The position numbers were made by a program, and so were the translations under genes. This document shows, piece after piece, positions 45,355 through 54,894 of a stretch of 64,000 bases of DNA. The notes below the pieces were generated by a model. It ran no database searches. It was given only the letters and a program-made list of their open reading frames with translations, and was not told where the DNA came from. Numbering within the stretch: position 1 is the first letter of the stretch; every line of letters begins with the position of its first letter. Source of the stretch: an uncultured Flavobacteriaceae bacterium (GTDB taxonomy: Bacteria; Bacteroidota; Bacteroidia; Flavobacteriales; Flavobacteriaceae); NCBI GenBank assembly GCA_943789465.1, contig CALSUF010000003.1, positions 62,001-126,000 on the forward strand. The letters are read 5' to 3'.

Positions 45355-46545
45355 ATGAAAAACATTCTTTACATCACAAGAAATGGTTTGTTAGAACCTT
45401 TAGGACAAAGTCAAATATTATCTTACTTGGGACCCTTGTCTAAAACGTACCAGTTTCATATCATTAGTTTTGAAAAACAAAAAAACATATCTAACGAGGC
45501 TCACTACAAAGAAATTCAATCCTTATGTAAAAAAAATAATATTAAATGGACCTCGTTGGTTTATCTTGAGAATAGAAGACTCTGGAGTATAATTAATGGG
45601 TTTATTCAATTGATAAAATTATGTATTAAATCTATCAGACATGATTCTGTAGATTTTATTCATGCCCGTTCATATTTCCCAGCATTTGTTGCATTGTTAA
45701 TGCATAAAATCTTTAAAATGCCTTTTGTTTTTGATATGAGAGCATTGTGGCCAGAAGAATTGGTAGAGGCAGGGAGGTTAAAAGAAAAAAGTATTTCTTG
45801 GCAATTAATTAAGTTGTTAGAAAGAGAATGCTTAAAAAAATCGTTTGCAATCGTATCCTTGACACATGCAGCATTAGATTATTTACATAAAGTATATCCT
45901 GATTTTTCAATAAAACAAAAAACATCGGTCATCCCAACATGTGCAAACCTAGAGTGTTTTAATTTGAAAAACCGTGAATTTACTCCCAATTCCATCACCA
46001 TCAGTTGTATAGGGTCAATGTTGAGCGGTTGGTTTAAAATAGATATTTTAAAAGCAGTAGTCGATTATATGTTAAGTAATTATCCTAACATTAGGTTTGA
46101 ATTTTTAACAAGAGATAATAAAGAAAAACTCCTGTTAAAAATAGATGAGGAACATAAATGGACCAATAGAATCCACATTGATTCAGTATTATTTAAAGAT
46201 ATGCCTATGAGATTATCAAATCACGATGGTTCTGTTTTTTTCTTTACAGCAAATATTTCGAAATTAGGTTCAGCGCCAACCCGAATGGCAGAGTTACTAG
46301 GGACAGGTATTCCTGTGCTAACTAACTGTGGCGTAGGCGATGTAGATAAAATAGTATTAGAACATAGAGTTGGGGAACTATTAAACTCTGAAAACGAAGC
46401 CCATATTAAAGTAGCATGTGATAATTTTATAGAGCTTATTAAAAATAAGAATATTGCGCAGCAATGTAGATTTACAGCTGAGGCTTTGTTTGCATTGGAC
46501 GTTGGTGTAGTTAAGTATAGGAATATCTACAATAAAATTTTATAG
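45355..46545 (+). CDS. Family 4 glycosyltransferase
   Basis: A 396-residue GT4-like transferase. N-terminal MKNILYITRNGLLEPLGQSQ, HARSYFPAFVALLMHKIF and FDMRALWPEELVEAGRL match the group of capsule glycosyltransferases that start with a Q-S-Q motif. The C-terminal donor site is APTRMAELLGTGIPVLTN. It acts at the cytoplasmic face on lipid-linked repeat units; sugar specificity cannot be read. The ATG abuts the stop of the preceding transferase. Confidence 0.85.
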   Translation: MKNILYITRNGLLEPLGQSQILSYLGPLSKTYQFHIISFEKQKNISNEAHYKEIQSLCKKNNIKWTSLVYLENRRLWSIINGFIQLIKLCIKSIRHDSVDFIHARSYFPAFVALLMHKIFKMPFVFDMRALWPEELVEAGRLKEKSISWQLIKLLERECLKKSFAIVSLTHAALDYLHKVYPDFSIKQKTSVIPTCANLECFNLKNREFTPNSITISCIGSMLSGWFKIDILKAVVDYMLSNYPNIRFEFLTRDNKEKLLLKIDEEHKWTNRIHIDSVLFKDMPMRLSNHDGSVFFFTANISKLGSAPTRMAELLGTGIPVLTNCGVGDVDKIVLEHRVGELLNSENEAHIKVACDNFIELIKNKNIAQQCRFTAEALFALDVGVVKYRNIYNKIL

Positions 46546-46574
46546 TTATAAAGTCTTAAACCGAACTAAATAGT

Positions 46575-47984
46575 ATGATATTTAATTCCTATGCTTTTGC
46601 ATTGTTTTTGCCAATAGTATTTATTTTATATTGGTTTGTTTTTAGAACTGTAAAAAAACAAAATTTACTCTTACTTTTTTCTAGTTATTTTTTTTATGGA
46701 TGGTGGGATTGGAGATTTCTATTTTTAATTCTTTTTAGCTCACTTGTTGATTACGTTTTAAGTCATAAAATCGAAAAATCTACTTGTAATAAACAGAGAG
46801 ATTTATTCTTACTAATAAGTTTAATTTCTAATTTAGGGTTATTAGCCTTTTTCAAATATTTCAACTTTTTTACGGATTCATTTTCATTTTTAATGCGTTC
46901 TTTGGGATGGGAAGTAGATTCCTTAACTTTAGATATTATATTACCGGTTGGGATTAGTTTCTACACATTTCAGACTTTAAGTTATACAATTGATGTTCAT
47001 AGAAAAAAAATAAAAGCATCTACTGATGTAATTAGCTTTTTTACATTTGTTAGTTTTTTTCCACAATTAGTTGCTGGTCCAATTGAAAGAGCATCTAATC
47101 TATTGCCACAAATAAATAAGGAAAGAAAGTTTAGTAATATATTATTCAAAGAAGGTATTTTTCAAATAGCAATGGGCTTTTTTAGAAAAATGGTTATTGC
47201 GGATAATTTAGGGAAGTATGTAGATTTAATTTATACAAATCCTGAAATATACAATTCAAGTTCCTTATTATTAGCTTCAATTTTTTATGCATTTCAAATA
47301 TATTATGATTTTTCAGGATATTCAGATATTGCTATAGGGGTTGCAAAGTTGTTTGGATTTACATTTAACAAGAATTTTAATTTACCATATTTTTCAAAAT
47401 CAATTACTGAATTTTGGAGAAAGTGGCATATATCCCTTTCATTTTGGTTAAGAGATTACTTATATATATCCTTAGGAGGTAATCGTAAAGGAATTAAGAT
47501 TACTTATAGAAACTTAATGATAACAATGCTTCTAGGCGGTTTATGGCATGGGAGTTCTTGGAATTTCATTATTTGGGGAGGAATACATGGAGCAGTGTTA
47601 TGTTTAGAAAAGTATATTTTTAAAATTTTTCAAACGAAAAATTTTGGCTATGTAGGTATGTTATTTACTTTTTTTATAACTGTTTTAGCATGGGTGTTTT
47701 TTAGAGCATCTAGTTTTGATGACTCAATAATGATACTATCAGAAATATTTTCATTCAATTTTGGGATGCCTTATATAGGGGATATTAATATAGTAATAAC
47801 CTCTTTAATGATGTTAACAATAGGCTTACTATTTGATGTTTTTTTAAAAATAAAAAATGTTTCATTAGAAGATTTGGGAAGCAGATTGAATACTGTAAAA
47901 CTTGTTTTATCCCTAACATTAATAATATTATTGATTGTATTATTTTATTCAACTTCAACCAACTTTATATATTTTCAATTTTAA
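46575..47984 (+). CDS. MBOAT O-acyltransferase (AlgI/DltB-like)
   Basis: A 469-residue multi-spanning membrane acyltransferase. N-terminal FNSYAFALFLPIVFILYWFV, ISFYTFQTLSYTIDVHR, DFSGYSDIAIG and the conserved catalytic histidine in GGLWHGSSWNFIIWG are typical of the AlgI branch. Such proteins carry acyl groups across the membrane for transfer to a polysaccharide. It is followed directly by an SGNH-like gene, the usual pairing, which supports O-acetylation of the product of this locus. Confidence 0.92.
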   Translation: MIFNSYAFALFLPIVFILYWFVFRTVKKQNLLLLFSSYFFYGWWDWRFLFLILFSSLVDYVLSHKIEKSTCNKQRDLFLLISLISNLGLLAFFKYFNFFTDSFSFLMRSLGWEVDSLTLDIILPVGISFYTFQTLSYTIDVHRKKIKASTDVISFFTFVSFFPQLVAGPIERASNLLPQINKERKFSNILFKEGIFQIAMGFFRKMVIADNLGKYVDLIYTNPEIYNSSSLLLASIFYAFQIYYDFSGYSDIAIGVAKLFGFTFNKNFNLPYFSKSITEFWRKWHISLSFWLRDYLYISLGGNRKGIKITYRNLMITMLLGGLWHGSSWNFIIWGGIHGAVLCLEKYIFKIFQTKNFGYVGMLFTFFITVLAWVFFRASSFDDSIMILSEIFSFNFGMPYIGDINIVITSLMMLTIGLLFDVFLKIKNVSLEDLGSRLNTVKLVLSLTLIILLIVLFYSTSTNFIYFQF

Positions 47985-48905
47985 ATGAAAGCTTTTAAGA
48001 TTACAATACTAATACTAATATCAGTTTTTACTATAGACAAAATACTGTATTTCAGTATTAAATCTATTGAGAAAGAAGTGTTAACAGGAAATGGAGTGGG
48101 TAAAGTAAATCATTTTCTTAAGGTAAAAGATACAACACAGTTTTTAGTATTTGGAAGCTCAAGAGCTAATCACCATATTGAACCTTTAATTTTCGGAAAT
48201 TCATCATTTAATATGGGCTCTGGTGGTACAAATATTGCTTACAGCAATGCTTTAATCCACACATTACCAAAAAACAGAAAGCAGATTATATTATTACAGT
48301 TTGATATAGATTACTTCTTTGAGAAAAATTATAAAGGAGAAGACATTAAAAATTTGAGTGTAAAATACCATCAGAATAAAATTATAAAAAATAAGATTGA
48401 TGATATACAGATGAATAACCATTTTTCAAACATAATATGGTGTTTAAATTATAATGGGAAATTATTATCTATATTGAAGAATAAGTTTTTTCCAAAGTAT
48501 GATTATCAAACTTATTTTGGTTTTGATCCTATGCAAAATACACCTGAACAGAAAGAAATTTTTAAAAAAAGACTTAAAAAATCAGAAAAGGTCAAGTTAG
48601 ATTGCGAAAATTACGAAGTAGGTGTTTTAAATTTTAAATTTTTAAACGACATAATACTTTTTTGTGAAAACAATAATAAATCTCTTATAGTTTTTGCTTC
48701 ACCAACTTATTATGACAAGTGTAAAATGGATAATAATATTGTTGTTGAATTAATGAAAAACCTTAAAGTTAAATATTTAGATTTAACAGATACGTTTATC
48801 GACAAAGAAGATTTAGATTTATGGAAAGACGAAACTCATCTATCTAATAAAGGGGCGAAAATATTTTCTAAAGTATTGTATACTAAGATTAGGGGTAATT
48901 TTTAA
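47985..48905 (+). CDS. SGNH-fold acyltransfer partner protein
   Basis: A 306-residue protein with an N-terminal membrane anchor (residues about 5-25) and a periplasmic SGNH-type domain: nucleophile block LVFGSSRANHHI (near residue 57), an asparagine-containing GSGGTNIAYSNA block, and the C-terminal Asp-His pair in WKDETHLSNKGA. This layout fits the AlgJ/X- or DltD-like partners of MBOAT proteins that place acyl groups on polysaccharides. The ATG directly follows the MBOAT stop. The family assignment is by motif, not full alignment. Confidence 0.75.
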   Translation: MKAFKITILILISVFTIDKILYFSIKSIEKEVLTGNGVGKVNHFLKVKDTTQFLVFGSSRANHHIEPLIFGNSSFNMGSGGTNIAYSNALIHTLPKNRKQIILLQFDIDYFFEKNYKGEDIKNLSVKYHQNKIIKNKIDDIQMNNHFSNIIWCLNYNGKLLSILKNKFFPKYDYQTYFGFDPMQNTPEQKEIFKKRLKKSEKVKLDCENYEVGVLNFKFLNDIILFCENNNKSLIVFASPTYYDKCKMDNNIVVELMKNLKVKYLDLTDTFIDKEDLDLWKDETHLSNKGAKIFSKVLYTKIRGNF

Positions 48906-48943
48906 ATTTAAAGTTTCTTCTCTAAATTTTAATAAATGTTTTA

Positions 48944-50008
48944 ATGAAAAATAAATTAAAAATTATTTTTTTAACAAAGTACCCCGAAACAGGTGCCTCA
49001 AGCCGTTATCGAGTCTACCAATATTTACCTCATTTTCAGAAGTTTGATTTCAAAACTCAGTCATTATACACCAATTATAGTTTTCAGTTAATTTATCAAA
49101 ATGGTCATGTCTTAAAAAAAACGATATTAACTCTAAAGGATTATTTATCTAGGACTTGGTTTATTTTAAAAAACTTAGATACGGATGTAGTTTATATGCA
49201 ACGAGAAATTTTTGCTTTCGGCCCTTTATGGGCAGAACATATCTATAGGCTTTTAGGGATAAAATTGATATTTGATTTAGACGATGCATTGTTCATTAAC
49301 AAAAAAAACAAAAATAATCCGTTTAAGTTAGATAAAGCTTCTAGAGTAATAAAAATAATTAGGCACTCCGATTTAGTAATAGCAGGTAATACTTGGATAA
49401 GAGATGAATGTAAAAAAATAGGGGCCAAAAATGCAGTTCATATAGATGTGGCAGAATCAGTGTTATTTGAAAACTTATCACGCCCAAAAAACCAACCAAT
49501 GAAAGCCCTTTGGTTAGGGTCGCCTACAACTTCAAAATATTTAACGCTAATAGAAAAACCTTTAAAAAAAATTCAAGAAACCATTGGATTAGAAATTAAT
49601 ATTGTAGGGGGGGGGGCAAATTCAACATACAGTTTCAAATCTCAATGTATTCCTTGGTCAAAAACAACAGAAACAAAATACTTAATGTTGAGTGATATCG
49701 GTTTAATGCCATTGCCTGAAAATGACTGGTCAAAAGGAAAGTGTGGAGGAAAAGCAAGAACGTATATGGCTAGCGGGGTAATACCTATTGTTAGTGATAT
49801 AGGCTATAATAAAGATTTAATTAAGCATGGAAAATCAGGATTTTTATGTAATGAAAACCAAGATTGGTACAATTATATAAAACTATTAAATGGAAATTCT
49901 GAACTTCAAAATCAAATAAGAGACTTAAATTATAGTACTGTAAAATCAAATTTTGATAAACGGAAAATTGCTAAAATAATAGAAAATGCAATTTTAAACG
50001 TAAGTTAA
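48944..50008 (+). CDS. Glycosyltransferase with a ten-G tract (possible phase-variable gene)
   Basis: A 354-residue GT4-like transferase; C-terminal GGKARTYMASGVIPIVSDIG is the donor-binding region. A run of ten consecutive G (49607-49616) encodes the Gly-Gly-Gly of IVGGGANSTY near residue 223, in an otherwise AT-rich gene. Here the frame is open across it, so the gene is in the ON state. Slippage by one base would truncate the protein shortly after. The tract is read directly; variation itself is inferred. Confidence 0.82.
   Translation: MKNKLKIIFLTKYPETGASSRYRVYQYLPHFQKFDFKTQSLYTNYSFQLIYQNGHVLKKTILTLKDYLSRTWFILKNLDTDVVYMQREIFAFGPLWAEHIYRLLGIKLIFDLDDALFINKKNKNNPFKLDKASRVIKIIRHSDLVIAGNTWIRDECKKIGAKNAVHIDVAESVLFENLSRPKNQPMKALWLGSPTTSKYLTLIEKPLKKIQETIGLEINIVGGGANSTYSFKSQCIPWSKTTETKYLMLSDIGLMPLPENDWSKGKCGGKARTYMASGVIPIVSDIGYNKDLIKHGKSGFLCNENQDWYNYIKLLNGNSELQNQIRDLNYSTVKSNFDKRKIAKIIENAILNVS
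49607..49616 (+). repeat. Poly-G tract (G10) in a glycosyltransferase gene
   Basis: Ten Gs in a row inside the coding region, the longest G run I noticed in this AT-rich window. Tracts of this kind are well-known slippage sites that switch surface glycan genes on and off. Confidence 0.85.
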
Positions 50009-51175
50009 ATGAAAGTCAAAAAAATCATAGTGCTGGGCCTATCCCCAACAGCTAAATATGTTGGTAAAGAAGCTTATTGTTTTGATATTAAATGTTTAGC
50101 ATTTGATTTTAAAAACGGAGTAGCTAATTACTCAAAATATTTTGAAAAAACTCAAATACTATCTCAATTTAAATTCTTAAAATTGTTGAAAGATAATTAT
50201 CTCAACGATGGCATAACATATTATGTATGCCCAACGAGTGATGAATGGATAGAATTTATCGATGCTAATAAAAATTTATTTGAAGGTACAAATCTTAAAA
50301 CAAGTGCATCTTATTTAGATGGTCGTTATCGCTTGTTAGCAGATAAATTTAAATTGATGAATCTATCTAATACAATTGGTTTAAATTACCCAAAATCAAT
50401 TTTATTTGTTCCTGACAAAGGTAATGTACCAAATTTATCTTCGTTAGATTTCCCAATTTTCGTAAAGCCATCAAACCGAGTGGGCTTGGCAAGTATAATG
50501 CAAGGAAAAAAAGGATGGTTTTTTAATAATAAAGAAGAATGGAATTCTTTTGAAGAACTTAAAAAGTTAGAAGGCGTAGAATTATTAATTCAAGAAGTTG
50601 TAACTGGACCAGAGTCTAATTTAAAAGTCTTAGGAACAGTCTCGTCAAAAGGCAATAAATCAGATACATGGATTGGTGTAAAACACAGGCAATATCCTCA
50701 TGGTTTTGGTTCTGCATCCTTAGTAGTAGAAGATAGAAATGACAATGAATTAGATCAAATTACAGACAAACTATTAAAGGAAACTAAATACTCAGGGTTC
50801 TTTGCACTTGAAACAAAATTTTGCAACAAAAGAAAAAAAACATATCTCATAGAAGTAAATACAAGGCCAGGTTTATGGTTTGGAGCCACAACATCCGCAA
50901 AATATTTTTTTGTAATTAAATGGTGTCAGTCATTAGGCTTAAATCTAAATTCAGTTCAAGAAAATAAACAAACTGAAGATTCTAATCTTGTAGTTTGGAA
51001 GTATTTTTATAAAGACTTGTTCGTATCACTAAAAAAAGCAAGCCCATACTCAAGTAAAATAAAGTTGCCAAAACAAAAAATTAATAGTTATGCAGTTTTT
51101 GATATAACGGATTTAAAACCATTTGTATATGATTTAATCAATAGTATTAAAAAAATAGCTAGATATTATTTATGA
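50009..51175 (+). CDS. ATP-grasp ligase-like protein
   Basis: A 388-residue ATP-grasp protein. The N-terminal preATP-grasp region is followed by the ATP-binding KPSNRVGLA block (near residue 154), EVVTGPESNLKVLGTV, and the metal-binding FFALETKFCNKRKKTYLIEVN then TRPGLWFGA (near residue 280). Such enzymes join a carboxylate to an amine through an acyl phosphate. Beside two uronate pathways, amidation of a sugar carboxyl with an amino acid or similar is an attractive inference but not shown. The next gene overlaps by 4 bases (ATGA). Confidence 0.78.
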   Translation: MKVKKIIVLGLSPTAKYVGKEAYCFDIKCLAFDFKNGVANYSKYFEKTQILSQFKFLKLLKDNYLNDGITYYVCPTSDEWIEFIDANKNLFEGTNLKTSASYLDGRYRLLADKFKLMNLSNTIGLNYPKSILFVPDKGNVPNLSSLDFPIFVKPSNRVGLASIMQGKKGWFFNNKEEWNSFEELKKLEGVELLIQEVVTGPESNLKVLGTVSSKGNKSDTWIGVKHRQYPHGFGSASLVVEDRNDNELDQITDKLLKETKYSGFFALETKFCNKRKKTYLIEVNTRPGLWFGATTSAKYFFVIKWCQSLGLNLNSVQENKQTEDSNLVVWKYFYKDLFVSLKKASPYSSKIKLPKQKINSYAVFDITDLKPFVYDLINSIKKIARYYL

Positions 51176-52017
51176 TACAAAAAGGTCTTATCATTAGTAT
51201 AGATTTTGAGTTAGATTGGGGCTACAATAACCATACTAATCCATTAACACAATCAGAAATTCATGAATCTTTAAATAAATTGATTAAACTATTTGATAAA
51301 CACCATGTGAAAACTACTTGGGCTTTGGTGGGAAAATTATTTGAAAATGAAATAGATAATTCCAAAAATCAACCTCAATGGATAAAAAAAAATCTGATAT
51401 CAAATCCGTTAATTGAAATAGCATCTCACACTTATAGACATCAGTTTTTAGTAGAAATATCTTTAGATGATTTTAATGAAGATATTTTTAAAATGAAAAC
51501 AATAGCAGCACAAAATAATTTAGTTTTTAAATCTATGGTATTTCCAAGGAATCAATTTTTAATAGGTAATATTAAAATTTTAAAGCAAAATCAGTATTCA
51601 CATTTTAGGAGCGTATTAGAAAAATGGTACTTAAAAACGAATAAATTTACGAACGAGAGCCGAATAAAGCGCTATTGCATCAATTTTTTTGAGTTAATTC
51701 CTTTTAATAGAGATGTTTTAGTAAAAAAAATAGCAGGACTAATTTCGGTTTCAGATAGTCGTTTTTTTCGATTTTTCCCAGATACTCTAACTGGATTTAT
51801 TTTATCCTTTTTCTATTATAAGGCCTTAAAATTTGAAATGAAAAATGCTTTTAGCCGTGACAAACTTTATCACATTTGGTTTCATCCACACAACATAATT
51901 AAAGCCCCTAATGGTTTTAAACAACTTGATCTATTTTTAACCTATTTTAATAAAATTAAAACGCAAGACAAAAATTTATCTAGTTATAAAATTTCTGAGA
52001 TTACAGTAGAGCCATGA
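51172..52017 (+). CDS. Polysaccharide deacetylase family protein (NodB-like)
   Basis: A 281-residue protein with the NodB homology core: the metal aspartate region IISIDFELDWG (residues 7-17), WALVGKLF, the HxxxH pair in ASHTYRHQ (near residue 86), FPRNQ, and a late IWFHPHNI block (near 240). No signal peptide, so it may act in the cytoplasm or the C-terminal part may associate with the membrane. It may deacetylate an N-acetyl sugar or a related amide. ATGA overlaps on both sides tie it to the ATP-grasp and polymerase genes. Confidence 0.78.
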   Translation: MIQKGLIISIDFELDWGYNNHTNPLTQSEIHESLNKLIKLFDKHHVKTTWALVGKLFENEIDNSKNQPQWIKKNLISNPLIEIASHTYRHQFLVEISLDDFNEDIFKMKTIAAQNNLVFKSMVFPRNQFLIGNIKILKQNQYSHFRSVLEKWYLKTNKFTNESRIKRYCINFFELIPFNRDVLVKKIAGLISVSDSRFFRFFPDTLTGFILSFFYYKALKFEMKNAFSRDKLYHIWFHPHNIIKAPNGFKQLDLFLTYFNKIKTQDKNLSSYKISEITVEP

Positions 52018-53000
52018 TATTTTATTTTTTAATTTTACTAGTTGCTTTAATTTTTTCAAAACCTAATAAAAGTAGTTTTGTACTGCATTTAGTAATTCTT
52101 GCAATCATAAGCCTTAAAGGGAATGTGGGCCCAGATTTTAGTGGTTACTTTAACAGGTATCTTTATTTTGATCCAGTGCTTTCACTTGCTCAATCCAGAG
52201 GAGAAGTTATGTGGTATTTCTTGGAGTATTTTACTTATAACTTTAATTGGGATTATCAAGCTTATACACTCTTTACGGGGGTTGTAGGCGTAGGATTTTT
52301 GTATGCAGCTCAAAAAAACATTAATTATTTAGGTTTTGTTTTTTTTATTTTTCAGATTGTCTTAATTCAGTTAGGGCTTTCTGGAATGAGGCAATTTATT
52401 GCGACATGTATTTTAATTTACATTGTTAGTGATTACCTCTATAATTCAAGAAAATATCCTTGGAAGTTTATTTTCTATATTTTATTAGCATCATCTTTTC
52501 ATATTTCTGCATTGACTATGATATTTATTCTACCATTTTTATATAAATTATTAAAATGGCAAGTTTTGATACTCCTAGTTTTTGGGTCTGTCGCATTATT
52601 TTCTGAAATAATTACTTCAGCAATTGATACTTATGATACTAGATACCTTCAAAACTCTAGAGATAGTGTGGGTGCTTGGTTTAGATTTATAGTCACAGTA
52701 ATTGTTATCTTTTTTGGATTCAAAGGAGCTTCTTCTAGATTGCGAAATTTGGGTAAAGTAATTTTAATTTTAGGAATAATACTTGGAATTGTAAACACTA
52801 TCGGATTACATCGATATAATTATTATTTTTTTCCTGTTGGACTTTTGCTTTTGATTAAAAATTATCAGTTGGGAAATATTAAAAAATTGACCATGAATAA
52901 AGTTTATATAATCACACTATTTTATTTCTTTTCTTGGTGGTCATTTTCATCCCATGCAATACATTTTATGCCCTATAATTTTTTTTTCACTAACAACTAG
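52014..53000 (+). CDS. EpsG/Wzy-type polysaccharide polymerase
   Basis: A 328-residue membrane protein with about eight to ten hydrophobic segments. The block VGPDFSGYFNRYL near residue 38, the SGMRQFIATCILIYI segment near 122, and the FHISALTMIF segment near 160 fit the EpsG family, which polymerises lipid-linked repeat units in the periplasm. It overlaps the deacetylase stop by 4 bases. A nine-T run lies at its 3' end (52979-52987). Confidence 0.82.
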   Translation: MIFYFLILLVALIFSKPNKSSFVLHLVILAIISLKGNVGPDFSGYFNRYLYFDPVLSLAQSRGEVMWYFLEYFTYNFNWDYQAYTLFTGVVGVGFLYAAQKNINYLGFVFFIFQIVLIQLGLSGMRQFIATCILIYIVSDYLYNSRKYPWKFIFYILLASSFHISALTMIFILPFLYKLLKWQVLILLVFGSVALFSEIITSAIDTYDTRYLQNSRDSVGAWFRFIVTVIVIFFGFKGASSRLRNLGKVILILGIILGIVNTIGLHRYNYYFFPVGLLLLIKNYQLGNIKKLTMNKVYIITLFYFFSWWSFSSHAIHFMPYNFFFTNN

Positions 53001-53005
53001 AGCCT

Positions 53006-54124
53006 TTGAAAATTATCATCTCTATAAATACGACCTGGAATATTTATAATTTTCGCAAAGGTATTTTGGAAGCTCTAATTTCAAAAGGTCATGAAGTCAT
53101 TGCCTTAGCGACAACAGATGTTTTTACAGCAAACTTAGAAGCGATGGGAGTCAAGTGTATTCCGATAAAAATAAATCCAAAAGGAATTAATCCCATCAGT
53201 GATTTAAATCTTCTTCGAAACTATTACAAGGTTTTTAAAGTTGTAAAACCTGATGCAATATTAAATTACACTATAAAACCAAATATTTATGGAACAATGG
53301 CTGCTGGATTATTGAAAATTCCAACAATTAATAATATTAGTGGGTTAGGAACTGTATTTATAAAATCTAACATCTTAACATCAATAAGTAAGTGGCTTTA
53401 CAAAAGAGCTCTTAAATTTAGTAATCATGTCTATTTTCAAAACAAAGCTGATAGACAATTGTTTTTAAATGATAATCTCATAAATATTTCTAAATCTTCT
53501 GTAATACCGGGGTCTGGTGTTGATATCAAAAAGTTTAAATCTAAAAAATCTAAAAATACTGGAAAACGATTTTTGTTTGTAGGACGTCTGTTAAGAGATA
53601 AGGGAATTATAGAGTATCTAGAAGTAGCAATTATGTTATTTAAAGAACATCCACATCTTGAGTTTTTAATCGTTGGAGAGATAGACTCCAATAACAAAAC
53701 AGCTATTTCACAGTCTGATTTAGATTTTTATTTAAAGCAATCACCACAAATCAAATATTTAGGAAACAGCAATAATATTGTTGATGTACTTAATGAAATT
53801 GATGTTATGATACTCCCTTCTTTCAGGGAAGGTTTGTCTAAATCATTATTAGAAGCAGCTGCTATGTCTATCCCAGTTGTTACCACGAATGTTCCAGGCT
53901 GTAAGGATGTCGTAACAGAAAATTATAACGGATTTTTATGTGCACCTAAAGACAAGGTTTCATTACTAAACGCTATGACTAAAATGATCAAATTAAAGCC
54001 ATGTAAACGGCATCAGATGGGGTTAAACGGACGCGATTTAGTAGTAAGAAAGTTCAAAGAAGAGTTTGTGGTATCCGAATATTTAAATAAAATCAATCAA
54101 ATAACTAAAAATAAAAACACTTAA
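53006..54124 (+). CDS. Family 4 glycosyltransferase
   Basis: A 372-residue GT4 transferase. N-terminal IISINTTWNIYNFRKGILEAL, the mid-domain LNYTIKPNIYGTMAAGLLKI and NISGLGTVFI, then GSGVDIKKFK, FLFVGRLLRDKGI and the donor-site SFREGLSKSLLEAAAMSIPV are typical of CapM/PglA-like enzymes that act early or in the middle of repeat-unit synthesis. The start is TTG at 53006; no better start is near. It ends one base before the wza-like gene. Confidence 0.88.
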   Translation: MKIIISINTTWNIYNFRKGILEALISKGHEVIALATTDVFTANLEAMGVKCIPIKINPKGINPISDLNLLRNYYKVFKVVKPDAILNYTIKPNIYGTMAAGLLKIPTINNISGLGTVFIKSNILTSISKWLYKRALKFSNHVYFQNKADRQLFLNDNLINISKSSVIPGSGVDIKKFKSKKSKNTGKRFLFVGRLLRDKGIIEYLEVAIMLFKEHPHLEFLIVGEIDSNNKTAISQSDLDFYLKQSPQIKYLGNSNNIVDVLNEIDVMILPSFREGLSKSLLEAAAMSIPVVTTNVPGCKDVVTENYNGFLCAPKDKVSLLNAMTKMIKLKPCKRHQMGLNGRDLVVRKFKEEFVVSEYLNKINQITKNKNT

Positions 54125-54125
54125 T

Positions 54126-54890
54126 ATGAACCTCCGATTATTATCATTATTTACTCTAATACTTTTGCAGTCTTGCAGTAGTAAGAAAAACATCCTGTAT
54201 GTCCAAGACATTGATCGATCAAATCTCACAGAACTGAATTTTGAGGCGCCTACAATTCAAGCTAATGATATTCTAAAAATCAACGTTGCTACTTTAGAAG
54301 CCTCAGCAGCCATTCCTTATAATAAACTTACAGACGACTCTGGAGGTAGTAGTTCTAATTTGGAGTTAATGCGTCTTGAAGGCTATGAGGTTTCCAAAAC
54401 CCTAACAATTGAATTCCCACAACTTGGAACCTTATCCGTTCTTAATAAAACTCCAACTCAATTAGCCAAAGCTATTAAACAACGTTTAGAATCGGAAGGC
54501 CATCTTATTAACCCATCGGTAAACGTAGGTTTACTTAATGCCAAATTCACTGTTTTAGGAGAAGTAGCACGTCCTGGTACATTTAGTTTTACCGAATCTA
54601 AACTAAACCTTTTTCAAGCGATTGGATTGGCAGGAGATTTAACCATTAACGGCCAAAGAAAAAACATCAAATTAATTAGAGAAATAAATCAAGAACGTAC
54701 TGTTTTACATATCGATTTAACTACATCCGACTGGATGAATTCAGATAGTTATTATATTTTCCCTAATGATATCATTATTATAGATCCTAACAATCCAAAA
54801 GTTAAATCTGCTGGATTTATAGGCAATCTCGGAACCGCTATTTCTGTGGTTTCTGTTCTTTTAAGTTCCATTATTCTTTTAACACGATAA
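54126..54890 (+). CDS. Polysaccharide export lipoprotein (Wza-like)
   Basis: Outer-membrane export protein, 254 residues. The lipoprotein signal ends LLQSC (Cys17), followed by the polysaccharide export domain (APTIQANDILKINVATLEA onward), an SLBB-like segment (FTVLGEVARPGTFSFTES, near residues 138-160) and a C-terminal hydrophobic segment (IGNLGTAISVVSVLLSSIILL region) that could span the inner membrane. It should form the exit channel with the Wzc protein encoded 4 bases downstream. Confidence 0.9.
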   Translation: MNLRLLSLFTLILLQSCSSKKNILYVQDIDRSNLTELNFEAPTIQANDILKINVATLEASAAIPYNKLTDDSGGSSSNLELMRLEGYEVSKTLTIEFPQLGTLSVLNKTPTQLAKAIKQRLESEGHLINPSVNVGLLNAKFTVLGEVARPGTFSFTESKLNLFQAIGLAGDLTINGQRKNIKLIREINQERTVLHIDLTTSDWMNSDSYYIFPNDIIIIDPNNPKVKSAGFIGNLGTAISVVSVLLSSIILLTR

Positions 54891-54894
54891 TTGT

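Noticed and set aside
52979..52987. Nine-T run at the end of the polymerase gene as a phase-variation tract
   Set aside because: It lies in the last few codons of an AT-rich gene, where slippage would change little and long T runs are common.
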